Of a DNA stretch of 64,000 nt, positions 22,136 to 32,976 are shown in pieces. Made by a program: the position numbers and the translations under genes. The stretch comes from Stereum hirsutum FP-91666 SS1 (lineage: Eukaryota; Basidiomycota; Agaricomycetes; Russulales; Stereaceae). Numbering within the stretch: position 1 is the first letter of the stretch; each line of letters opens with the position of its first letter. The notes under the pieces are model-generated. The model was not told the DNA's origin. It did not search any database and worked only from the letters and a program-made list of their open reading frames with translations. The DNA lies in contig NW_006763146.1 of assembly GCF_000264905.1 (NCBI RefSeq), positions 625,587 through 689,586 of the forward strand, given 5' to 3'.

Positions 22136-23173
22136 ATGTCGTTCACGTACTGCCCGCTGAGAATGTCTGGTATGTACTTAGTGTTTCAATTCGCGAGTTA
22201 TAGCGAGTCGCACTGACGTTTCTATGTTCTCATAGCTGACATGTGTATATTTCTCTCGTTTCCTGTATTGTTGTACAGAATCCGTACCAAGGGTGCTACT
22301 GGTACGTATTGCGCGTGCGTCTTTCACTTACACTGTGACTTACCATGTCGTGTAGGTGTCTCGCTCTCCACCCAGTTCATGCACTGCTTCGCCTTTTTCG
22401 CTCGCTATCTGGACCTCTTCTTCAAGGGTGGTGAACTGGGAGCCTACCTGACTTGGATGAAGATATACATCCTCATCGCCGCCATCACCACCGTACATTC
22501 TCTCCTTACAGCCCAACGCCCCTTTTCCACCCACGAGGCAAACTCCATCCTCTCACAAGTATTCGCCACCACTTCCATCTGCTTGTTGCTCGGTTCCTTC
22601 CTCAGCTACAGTCCCCCATTCTCCAACTTGCACTTGCATCTTCATACCGATTTAGTCGAAGTGGCATGGGCTTTCTCCGTCTACTTGGCCGCTGTAGCAG
22701 ACGTGCCTCAGTTGATGGAGTATGATAGGATGGAGAGGAAGGATACGTTATTGACGGCATATCTCGTGCTATGTTTCGCATTCCGTGCTCTATACCTGCC
22801 TCACTTGGTTCTCCGGTATGTGTCCATCTTTTTCTCGAGGATATTGAGTGTGGCTCAACTGACATCACATCATGTTGACAGGTACCTTGACCAGGGCCTA
22901 TTCGACGTGATTTCAATTTTCGGAGGACTTGTTCAGACGTCGATCTACATCATCTACGGGCTCTTCATCGTCCTTCATCATTCTCGCCGTCAAGCTATCG
23001 TTCTTGACGCCGAATCTGTTGCTACCTCTCTGAACGGCAATGCGTCTCCGTATGTTATGTTCTCCCTCTCTAGCTGTGGTCAGTCGCGAGAGCTCAACTT
23101 TGTTTATACTTCTAGACTGGTGAAAGAGGCACTGGTCGATGAGAAGAGTGCTGCATTGGTAGATGACGCTTGA
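22136..23173 (+). CDS. ERD2-like (KDEL receptor family) membrane protein
   Basis: ERD2 proteins are seven-TM receptors that return escaped ER residents from the Golgi. The start at 22136 gives a short first segment; an intron then joins MS to ADMCIFLSFPVLLYRIRTKG. The family pattern follows: ATGVSLSTQFMHCFAFFARY then LDLFF (canonical K-x-GIS-x-K-TQ..TRYLDLF), TDLVEVAWAFSVYLAAVADV with PQLMEY (canonical EILWTFSIYLESVAILPQL), FRALYLPHLVLR, and FDVISIFGGLVQTSIYIIYG. The order and the RALY motif are kept, but several binding-pocket positions differ, so cargo recognition may be altered. The C-terminal cytosolic tail is about 50 residues longer than in classical ERD2. Splicing near 23050-23116 joins NGNASP to LVKEALVDE and a stop at 23173. 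Confidence 0.75.
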
Positions 23174-24111
23174 TCATATCTGTCTACGTTCTGAAACCAT
23201 GTACGTGCCTAGCGGCGATTGTCCGTCACGACATGGACAAGGAATCGTCGAAGAAGTATGATCAGTCGAGCATTATTTATTGTTCCGACTTCCTTTTATT
23301 CTTCATCTTCTCTGGACATTATTGGGCCTCAAAATTTGTGTTAAGCTTCTGATCCTTCTAGGACAATATGAACCAAGTGTTTTTACCATTGCTAGCGAGA
23401 GTCTGGTAGTTCACTGGCTCTATGACTCAAATATGGCGATGTGTAGCTCGTGATGCGAGAACTCGTGGCATCCTGGGCTCCTCAACCGAGTATGTACGCT
23501 CCCTGTCTGTAAACAACGCTCTTGTCCGAAGTCATTCAACTCTGGAATCTATCTTGGGCTTTTTTCCGAATATTCTCAGTCGCTATTATTTACATGCGCA
23601 CACCGATAGTCCTTTTGCGTCTGTATCTGCCGGATTCTGAAACACCCTCATGGGAGTCACCTATCTAGTTGCCCAACCGAATACCGGATGCATCTGACGA
23701 GCTCAAGGGGGCGGGCCACCCAATTCTCCAATGTGGCGTAGGTAAGAAGGCCGCAAAAATGAATAAACGGACGGCACGTGTGAGAAATGTTGGATGACGT
23801 GGAGGAGCCGCGTCTGGACGCGTTCCCCCTTTCTCATGCTTCGTGAACTTTCTTGATCCTCATTCGAACCACAAGACCTGGTATACATACGTGTACTCTT
23901 TTTTTCTGAGCGTCCACCTTCTCCACGACTACTTGACGGCGCATTACCGACTTTGACAATTTCTAAGGCCAACGACTATTAGAATCTCTGCTTCGTCTAT
24001 CCTCTTGCCTTTCTCCGCTTTCCTCGGAACTTGAATAAGTACTCCTCTTCGAACGGTACACCTACGAAACCTTTCCTCGCAAAGGAACACCCAGTACCAC
24101 TACTTGAAAAG
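23174..24111. other. Intergenic region upstream of Derlin
   Basis: No ORF here resembles a protein and I recognise no RNA gene. It should hold the ERD2-like 3'UTR and the Derlin promoter. Confidence 0.5.
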
Positions 24112-25336
24112 ATGTCAGGAAGCTTCATGGACGAGATACGCAAGATCCCACCAGTGACGCGCTTTCTCTGCGCATCGAGCCTCTCAGTCTCGGTGTCGAG
24201 CATGATGCACCTCGTGAGCCCGTACAAGATTGTTTTCGTGAAGGAATTGGTCACGAGGAAATGGGAGGTACGTCTATGTTTTATGGAAATGGTGGCTCGG
24301 GATGCAGGAGGTAGAATGTGAGGGCTTTTGGACGCTGACGAAGTTTGTGTGGCGGTGGTGATAGGTATGGCGTGTATGGAGTAGTTTCTTCTTCGGAAGT
24401 GCGTCTCTATTTCTATCCCCTCTGACGGCTGTAACAATATTGAATTTGTTACTTCGTCTGCACAGGCTCGGGAATTAGCTATATTTTCGAATTCATGATG
24501 CTCTAGTGCGTTTCATCTCTTCATCCACACAATTGACTCTCTTCCATTCGACACCTTGGCCTTTTTCATGCCACCACGGATTTATCGAAGGATGCTTACA
24601 CCTATCTAACAGCCGAAACTCAAATGACATCGAATCAAACCATTTCTCAAACCGCTCGGCGGACTATGCATGGCAACTCATGCTTGCCTGTGGCGCTATC
24701 CTCGTAAGTCTCCTGTCATTTCCGCACTTGCAACATACTCACGAACGTATGCTTGAACAACACCGTCTCTGCATCGTATTGAATCTAGGCTCTTAACATC
24801 CCTCTGGGATCCTTCATCCATTCTCGACCCCTTCTTCTCTGTCTCGCTTATCTTTCTTCAGCACTCGCACCTCCAGGTGCACAAACTTCGATATTCGGAA
24901 TGGTAACCGTACCGATCAAATATTTCCCTTATGTTCTCCTTGGTACGCATTGCATCACGAACCCTATCACTGCTGACCTTCCACACCGAACAAAATCCCA
25001 TCTCACATATACCCAACAGGGTTCGACTTTCTCACAGGCGGTCCATCCGCTGTCGCAACCTCAATCACAGGTGCTGTAGTAGGACATCTCTGGTGGTGGA
25101 CGATCTTCGGCCCCGACGGTCGTGGGCTTCCAGGATTCGCGGCTTGGGGAAGGGCACCTGGATGGGTGAGATCGATTGTGAGTGATGGACCACAGGTGCC
25201 GGGTGGAAATTTGAGGGGCACGGGGGTGCACGTTCAGCAGCCGAGGAATAGGGCTGCGGGTGGGGGAGGGGCAGCAGCAGGTGGAGGACGTGGAGGGTAT
25301 AATTGGGGGAGGGGAAACAGGTTGGGGACCGAATAG
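24112..25336 (+). CDS. Derlin (Der1-like rhomboid pseudoprotease) with Cdc48-binding tail
   Basis: ER membrane protein of the ERAD retrotranslocation machinery. The start MSGSFMDEIRKIPPVTRFLC matches derlin N-termini. Further segments are VWRVWSSFFFGSSGISYIFE (the conserved W-R and FFFG region), SADYAWQLMLACGAIL, ALNIPLGSFIHSRPLLLCLA, PIKYFPYVLLGFDFLTGGPS and AVVGHLWWWTIFG. After a Gly/Ala-rich linker the protein ends GGYNWGRGNRLGTE, which closely matches the SHP box at the extreme C-terminus of human Derlin-1 (NWGQGFRLG), the binding site for p97/Cdc48. Rhomboid catalytic Ser/His are absent, as in all derlins. About five short introns. It lies downstream of the ERD2-like gene on the same strand. 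Confidence 0.88.
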
Positions 25337-25635
25337 GCGGGGGAATACAATGAGAATATAATAGAGGCTGTGGTGATCATCCTTTTCCCCTCGTGTTATG
25401 GGTATTGGGCTCTGGCTGTATAGTTTCGATACTGCAAATCTTCATTCACGTTTCACTCTGCGGAAATCGTGCTGAGAACGCCTATGTGAGCCGGCTCCGA
25501 TGATGCAATGTGATGGTCGTTTTGTATAAGCTCTCTATCTGATCGTTGTCCTTTTTCCACATCAGCATTGCTTCCGCGCATCCTTTAGTCACTCGTACAC
25601 CTCGGAAACAACTTCTACCCTATATCCACCCCAAC

Positions 25636-26439
25636 CTAATCATTCGCGCCATACTTTCCAAAATATACTTTCATATTCTCCAACTCCTCCTTCCTCCCCT
25701 TCTCCTCCAACCAAGTAATCAAATCCCTCATCCTCAAGATCGCCCTAACCCTCCCCTTACCTCCCAACTCCTCTTCCAGCTTCATAGCCGTGCTCTTTCT
25801 CTCCTTCTCTGCCTCGCCACCCGTGATCTCCTCTCTGTCCAGGCACTGCACGATTCCCACAACCTCGCCACCTTCCCTCCTAATCATCTCCACAGCCTTC
25901 CTGACCGCCGTTCCCGCCGTCATCACATCGTCTAAAACTAAGACTTTCTTGCCTTTTACGGGAGCGCCGACGAAGTTACCGCCTTCACCGTGGTCTTTGG
26001 CTTCTTTACGGTCGTAGGCGAGGGAGGTGGAGATGTTGTGGGTTGTTTGCAGGAGGAGGGAGGTACAGGCTGCTAGCGGGATGCCTTTGTAGGCTGGTCC
26101 GAAGAGAATATCGAATTGGGGAATGGGGTCTGTTGGCGAAGAGAGGCCTTGGGCGATCGTGTGCGCGTAGGCGGAACAGAGAATGTTTAGTTGAAGGCCT
26201 GAAGAAATGAGGCCGGCGTTGAAGAAATAGGGTGAGATGCTATTGATATTGGGGCGGATATCAACATTTAGCAGACATATGGATAAAATATGTTGTTGAT
26301 GAAGCTGAATGAGCAGATATAAGACCTACCGGCCTGATTTAAGAGTGAATTCGCCGAATGTGAGAGCACCGATAGACATGGCCTGGTCTATCAGTTCAAG
26401 CTGGTAGGGCTCTAATGCAGAAGAAGAGGATGAAGACAT
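25636..26439 (-). CDS. URA5: Orotate phosphoribosyltransferase
   Basis: Cytosolic enzyme of de novo pyrimidine synthesis, converting orotate plus PRPP to OMP. The start MSSSSSSALEPYQLELIDQA at 26439 runs into AMSIGALTFGEFTLKSGR; an intron of about 100 nt joins R to ISPYFFNAGLISSGLQLNI. Substrate-binding and PRPP motifs follow: FDILFGPAYKGIPLAA, TSLAYDRKEAKDHGEGG and the PRPP loop KKVLVLDDVMTAGTA, then RKAVEMIRREGGEVVGIVQC with LDREE. Length is close to the usual 220-230 residues. The gene ends MKVYFGKYGAND. All key motifs are intact. Confidence 0.95.
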
Positions 26440-28317
26440 GGGGGAGATGGGCTGGAGATTCAAAGGAAAGATCGTTTCAGCTGGAGATCATGAATAAAGC
26501 CCTTCGGACATCGTTCACTGAGTACTACTTACCAGAAGAGTGGCGGTGGAACGTTTTGTGGCGAGAAAGGAAGAAGAGCAATCAAATATTATTATTTCTT
26601 TTGGATCGAGCAATCTTTCGATCTTATCTTATCGAAAGTCCCCGTACTTGGCGCTGTTGCGGCGCTTCGAGTTTGTTGAACATCTTTCTTTCACACTCTC
26701 ACGATCTCATTCCAAGGCAGACCAGTCGTCCGGAGATGAATTATGCAAGAGAAGAACACGAATAGGATCGCTTTATACTTCACTATGATTACACAAAGTA
26801 GAGCCCGTCATCGTGCAATGGCTGGTTCTAGGGGACGTTGACGTGCATCGACCGAGTAGCGCCCTTCTCCCGCCTCGAGGAGCCATCCATGAACGTCTTC
26901 AGATCCAGTTCTTGTACGCCTGGATGGACAGTACGTTTCTTCTTAGATAAACCTTCCTCCCGGGAGTAAAAATAATCGGCTTCGAGATCTTGATCCTCTC
27001 TGGATTCTTGTAGCGTTCCGAACCCAGGAAGCTACAGGACAGATTCAACATCGCGACGAGTCCTAGGGCATGCTACCAACACTAAAGGGGGCCTGCATTC
27101 TGGCACTGTCCATGTGCAGCGCGACTATGACACGCGCCCACTTCGAGGTAGTATTTATGTGCTCTACCCATTCGCCATCTGGACAGACGGCCGAATGGCA
27201 ATATTCGCTCTTCCTTCTGACAGACCTTTCTTCCCTCATTGTGGTAGGTTGCCCCCCAGCATAACCACTTCTTGCATGGTCTTAAGCACCTCGCAGTCAA
27301 ACAGCTTCCGCTCTCCCTATGTTTTGGTTATCGATCCCTCTTCTCTTCTCGTTTATCCAGCATGTAGAACTCGAAAGCTCTGGTGTTCGACCGCACTGAG
27401 CGATTTCTGCCACTGAACTCATCTGTGAGGCTACAACCGCAGCTTTCCTTGCTCCTCGAACAGGTCGCGGTATTCTTGGCGTAATTTTCGGCTACTACTA
27501 GCTCGATTTATGATATTTGAAAAATATACTTCTGCATTGCTAAAACTGCTGGTTAGCGACCGTCTTATCACAGATATTTAGTCTCATTGATCCATTCCAA
27601 TCGTCGTTCCCTTTTTTCTTCCAGGTTCATTCGATCTGATTGCCCAACATGCGTGTGAGGTCGTGCATGTGGTCTTCACTATATTGAGCACTCTAGCGCA
27701 CAGGATCCCACGAGTAAAACCCACACACGTTTGTCTCCCTTCAGGGACCAACGGGGTGCAAAATCGTATTGTTCGATTTCCGTTCGAGGAGCTGTTGAAC
27801 CACACCCTCAAGTGTCTACGTATGGCCCACCTTGGCACTGCTCCGAGGTGGAAACAGAACGGAGAGCATGGTACTACCGTGTTGGACACGCCATATGCAT
27901 CCCTTCAACCCCCTCCTGCTGCCCAAATGCTAGCCTCGATCGTAGAGATGGCGATACCGAGCGCCCCAATCGGCGGAGATTTGGCTCGATGGCAAAAATT
28001 GAACTATAGACCAATGTATCCTAAGTGTCGCCCTCTCACCTTCAATTTGTGCAGAAATTTGGACTGGTCATCGTGTGCCTCACGAGAACCTTCCTGCTCC
28101 ATGCCTCTAACTCCACACTCCTGGCCGGCCGAGAAACACCCTATCCGTTACTCCTGGCCCTTTTCATGCCCTTTGCAACTTCGTCTTCCTGTGGCAGCGA
28201 TCGCTATACTGACAATGGGCCATACGTACAAGAGGGTGAGGTTTGGGACTGCATGCTTCTATCACTCTGGCTGACCCCTCGAACTACACCCACTACATTC
28301 TCCAGTACTCCATTCCC
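26440..28317. other. Large intergenic region before the K+ channel
   Basis: Apart from the possible small minus-strand gene at 26828-27242, nothing is recognised. A plus-strand ORF at 27663-28274 and overlapping frames near 28025-28230 look non-protein-like but could include 5' exons of the downstream channel gene, whose exact start is uncertain. Confidence 0.4.
26828..27242 (-). CDS. Hypothetical small two-exon gene, or terminal exon of an unrecognised gene
   Basis: On the minus strand a 68-codon stop-terminated exon (27031 down to 26828) follows a clear 3' splice site (TCCTGTAG). It encodes a charged sequence with segments ESREDQDLEADYFYSREEG, LSKKKRTVHPGVQELDL and GATRSMHVNVP. A candidate first exon starts at an ATG near 27242 (MREERSVRRKSEYCHSAVCP) and joins in frame through an intron of about 144 nt. 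I do not recognise the family. The lack of stops in a composition-balanced stretch and the splice signal are the only support; upstream exons may be missing. Confidence 0.3.
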
Positions 28318-31300
28318 ATGCCGCCGTTGAGTGCACTTGTACTCGCGATTGCATCTTCGGTGAACACTCGTATTGGAAGAAAGCGATATGAAGACGACCA
28401 TCAAGCTCAGGCCTCGGAACAGAGGGACGTTGAGAAGGATGGTCATGGCGAGGAGGGTGTCGATGGCGAGTTGCGCACGCCCAGGAGCGTGCCGCTGGAG
28501 ACCGCGGACAATCCTGAGGAGGATGAGGAGGTGGAGGTGGACGAAACCGATGTCGAAATAGATGATGTTGACGACAATGATCATCCTCGGCGACATACTC
28601 GGGACGACATTTCGGCTGAAGACGAGCTCGCTGGCACAACCTCCCCGGAAGCAGTCCACAGAAACACAGGCCGCTTCCCCCGTGTCAACACCGTCACATC
28701 CTTCGGTTCCTCCGTCTCCCAACTGAGGTTTTCTCGCCCATCACTCCCCTCCTGGCTTACTGCATCCAAGAACATACTCTTTGGGTCTTCGTACCCCAAG
28801 GTCGGCCTTGCATCATCGTCGTCCTCTCAATATGCTCCAAATTACCGCATCATGCCCATCATCAGCGGCGTGCTCATGCCCTTCGCCATTTTGCTCGAGA
28901 TTCCGGGTATTACGGAGCATTGGTATATTAGGACGGATGGTGTGAACATCGTGGAGACGAGGTCGAATTCGGTCCTGTTGGATGTCGGACTGGCGCTTAG
29001 TATGATGTGCGCGGTGGCGGCGAATGTGGCTATCTTGACGAGGTTTTTGGAGAGGAGGGTCAAGGCCATGACGATTCTTGCGGCATTGTTTTTAACGATT
29101 CACGGTATGTCCTGACTATTTGCTGGATTCCATTGTTGTGAGTTACATTTATCAATCAGGGAACATTTGGTTTTAGATGTTATCAATATTACTGCGGTTG
29201 TCGTCTTCGGTGTGGAACATCGTTTCAATGATGGCTTTACTTATGGTGAAGGTAGGATCGTGCCCATACTATACTTTAACCTTGACCGGGATGTTAACCT
29301 TCGAACTTCTTGCAGCATATTGGCTGACTGTGTGCTCGACGATCGTCTCTACCGTCACGAACATTACTCTGCTTTGGGACCTTTTCACCGTACCTAACTT
29401 CAAGAATAGTGGTGCGTCCCTTCCTGCGATCCCAACGATGCGCAACCGGTATCTAATCGATATCATTTTCCCTATTCCTGTTCTGATTACAGGCAGCGGC
29501 ATCACAAAACAGCAACGTTCATTGATCATCATCACCATAACCTTCCTCACATACTCTGCCCTCGGTGCCTTGCTCACCTCACTCCTTATGCATCTCACCT
29601 TCCTCGACGGTCTATACTTCACCCTCGTCACCACTCTGACCATCGGTTTTGGCGACATTCATCCCGACACTCCTGTCCAACGCATTGTTGTTTGCTTGTA
29701 CGCATCATTTGGGATAATGATACTCGGTGGGGCGATTAGGCTGATTAGCGAGGCTGTGGTGGAAGGATTGGAGATGGGATATATGGAAAGGCTGCAGAGG
29801 TTCAAAAGGGAGAGGAAGGCGAAGCGGAGGGAAGAGAGAGAGGATAGACGGTGGAGAGGAGTTGTGGAGAAGAAGTTAATGGGGCTGGGAGTTGAGGTCT
29901 GGGTGTCAGATACCAATCCAGGGCAGCATGGCGGCCATCGGCAAGTAGGTTCCAATGGGAAAAGAAGTCGGGTGAGGAGTGGCAGTGAGAGTGGGTCAAG
30001 CTTGAGGAGGGCTTCGTGGTACTTGGCTGGTACTATGGGAGGTGTTGGTGGCGGAGAGCTGAGGCTGAACACGGAGGCTCTCACCCCCGGCGACCTCGAG
30101 CAGGCTGCGCTGGACGCTGGTGTGTCCTTGGACAAGTATCGCTGGAAGCGTATCGTCAGGAGCGCGGCGAAGGTTCGAAGGGACGAGAGTCGGAGCCAGA
30201 TGTCGCTTCGATCGCCGGTGTCTCCGACAGGGCTCCAAAGCGTCGATGAAGAAGACGGTGGTGCGATCAGCGAGAGGAGGGGAAATAGCGGGATAAGTGA
30301 AGGAGCTACAAATATCCTGGCACCCATCCGGACTGAAAGTCCTGTTCCTTCGAACTCGAGTCATGCGGGAGCCAGTAACACTTTGACAAGTAGCGCGGAA
30401 GGGAGTATGCTGAAGAGGTGGATGACCTGGTCGGCTGAGTGGTGGAAAGGAACTTATGACAGGCTATTCAAGAAGAAGAATGGAGAGTTTGAGGCTCAAG
30501 AATTAGCGAAGATCCTGGAGCGAGAGAAAAAGAGAGATCTCTATGTCCGCGTACGTTCTTTCCTTTCATGGTCCCTCCAGGTTGGTTACTGATACTTGCA
30601 TCTAAATAGTTGACCGTCGCATGGTCTCTATTCTTCATCTTTTGGATAGTGAGTCATCTTGACGGCCCAAGTGATAACATGTTCTGATAGACGATTGTCA
30701 CAGTCTGGAGCCCTCATCTTCGCGCATACAGAGACTTGGCCAGTCGGTACTGGGCTGTATTTTTGTGAGTCCTGCTACGGCGTGTTCCGATGAAACGGTC
30801 TATAACCTTGTCATAAGGCTTCATCACCTTCACATCTATCGGGTACGGAGATTTTGCTCCTTTGTCGTCCATAGGCCGCGCGATCTTCGTCTTCTGGGCC
30901 GTCCTCGGTGTCTGTGCCATGACCATCCTCATCTCAGGTCCGCTCTTTGCATGAATTGCACCTTATATACCTTATACTGACGATGTCCTGCGCGATGTCA
31001 CAGTCATTTCTGATGCATTCTCTTCAAAATATCACAATATGATGCACGACCGCTCCTTCGAAAAGGCCATTCGCCGCTATCGTTCCAGCTCTAAACATCG
31101 ATCGGGGAAGCCTGACACCGGTCGCCTCCAAACTTCATTTTCATACAATACGAGCCCTAGAACTCCCAGAGCTCGCTCCCACTCTCGTGGCATCGATGTC
31201 CCCAGCTCAGTGGCAGCGCTACCGAATCCCTCTATCTCAGCCGTAGCGTCCGCTGCAGGAGCACTAGGGACCGGAGGATCAGGAGGGTCAAAAAATCCCA

Positions 31301-32257
31301 CCGTTTCTCGTATAGCACCTGCCCTAGAAGCTAATCTCGCTCGTCTCTCCACCTCTGCTAACTCGCACCCAAGCCCTAACCGTTCTCGCTCCGCCGGATC
31401 CCCTGCCTCGCCTTCGACACACCACCCGAACATAACCCTCAATCTCCCTGTCCGCACACTCGAAGAAGCCGAAGTAAAGATCAAAGAGCGTACTGAAATC
31501 TTGCCGGAACTGGTTCTTCAACACGTCCAGAAGTTTAGGGAGCATCTGAGGTACTTTCTGGTGACGAATGGTCATACGGCAGGTGGTTTGGCCGAGGCCA
31601 TGGTCGTAGTTGGGGAGCACGCGCAGGACGAGCAGGGAGAGGTCAGTGTCGCTGGATCTGGTGTGACGAACGGGATGAGGGTGCCTGAGGAAATGAGAGT
31701 ACTGTTGGATGAGATTGCGGCGCAGGAGGGGATCGGAGACAGGTTGAAAGAGGAGGTGTGGCAGGATGCCCATGCGAGGAATGTAAGTTCATCAGTCCGC
31801 CATCCTCTGTGAGCGTGAATGCTGATAAATTCATCCACACCTCCCTTTCAGACACTATTCGTCCTTGGTATAGAAAGTAAGTCGAGCTTCTGTGCCAGCT
31901 GCGATCGTGTGTCCTGACTGCTCTTTTATGTTGCGTACAGCGGGTATTCGCAGATTAGTAGACGCTGCTTCTGAAGCCCTCCAAGTCCTTGCCGAACGCG
32001 ATCGACTGATAGACGAAGTAGACGCAAAGCTCGCTATTGGTGTAGGCCTTCCTAGCTCGGCCCACGACTTACCTGAGGACATTGCCATTCGACTTGTAGG
32101 GCTCGCCCCTGATAATGCACACGGAGATAGAGGGGTGTTCCAAGAGGCGTGGAGGCAAGAGAAGCGGATTGGTGAGGGGGAACTTGGATTACAGGAGGAG
32201 ATTGAGGTATATATGGGTTCGAATCGGGCGGGGAATACTACTTATAGGTCTGACTGA
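28318..32257 (+). CDS. TOK1: TOK1-type two-pore outward-rectifier potassium channel
   Basis: Plasma-membrane K+ channel with eight predicted membrane segments and two pore loops in one chain. The cytosolic N-terminus has an acidic run of about 60 residues (EEDEEVEVDETDVEIDD). Segments follow: RIMPIISGVLMPFAILLEI, LLDVGLALSMMCAVAANVAI, MTILAALFLTIHG with DVINITAVVVFG, and AYWLTVCSTIVSTVTNITLL. Pore 1 is TLVTTLTIGFGDIHPD. A 250-residue charged linker precedes a further helix, then pore 2, YFCFITFTSIGYGDF, reassembled across an intron (T|GC at 30767). The long C-terminal tail ends GNTTYRSD. Both filters (TIGFGD, TSIGYGD) are intact. The start at 28318 (MPPLSALVLAIASSVNTRIG) is provisional; an in-frame codon lies at 28243 and upstream exons are possible. 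Confidence 0.88.
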
Positions 32258-32962
32258 GGAGCTGGATCTGGGGTTGTCCGTTTGTGTTCGATGAAGGTTT
32301 GGTGGTGAGGGAGTGTGCAGAGGTTGAGTAAGTTTGACATGGTCTCTTATCGCCTATTTTCGCTGTGTATCTTGATCATGTTAGTCCAGTTCACTATGTA
32401 TTGCGAGGCATTTCTTCCGCACCCACGACTATTTGTGTACACACATTCCATTGAGTCTCCGCATCGATCATTATTGCTACAATGCTTCGCTCGTGTTCCT
32501 TTTCTCGGTAGATCTATAAAGACTCGCGTATAGATGTTGAGCATCTCCGATCCGGTCATCTACCAAGCGATGAAATGACCGTCTTGCTTTGCTTTTCAAC
32601 AGTCCACAAATCTCTTCACGAGAGTTGAAACTAGTTGGAGACAGTGTTTGATTCAGAATCCTTTACATGCGCGTATGAGTACAATATCGATACAACACCA
32701 CCCTCAATATTATCACTATCGTACACCTCTCCAGTCTCAGACGCCCGCAAGTCTTACAAGTCACCACTATCGAGGCTAATGCAGTTCCTTTCTACGCGAA
32801 GATAGTTGGAGACAGTGTTTGATTCAGAATCCTTTACATGCGCGTATGAGTACAATATCGATACAACACCACCCTCAATATTATCACTATCGTACACCTC
32901 TCCAGTCTCAGACGCCCGCAAGTCTTACAAGTCACCACTATCGAGGCTAATGCAGTTCCTTT
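32258..32962. other. Convergent 3' intergenic region containing part of a tandem duplication
   Basis: It lies between the 3' ends of the channel and aldo-keto reductase genes. Most of 32632-32976 is a perfect 171-bp tandem duplication, listed separately. No gene seen. Confidence 0.7.
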
Positions 32963-32976
32963 CTACGCGAAGATAG
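32632..32976. repeat. Perfect 171-bp tandem duplication at the 3' end of the reductase gene
   Basis: The units at 32632-32802 and 32803-32973 are identical by eye over all 171 positions, with three more matching bases afterwards. The unit includes the last codons and stop of the aldo-keto reductase (functional copy at 32963-32976; duplicate at about 32792-32805) plus its 3' flank. Identity implies a very recent event or an assembly artefact. Confidence 0.9.

Noticed and set aside
27663..28274. 203-codon plus-strand ORF before the K+ channel
   Set aside because: Composition is not protein-like and there is no family resemblance. It may include 5'UTR or missed 5' exons, but I cannot support it as a gene.
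28204..28722. 172-codon minus-strand ORF opposite the K+ channel N-terminus
   Set aside because: It is antisense to the acidic coding run and has no independent support.
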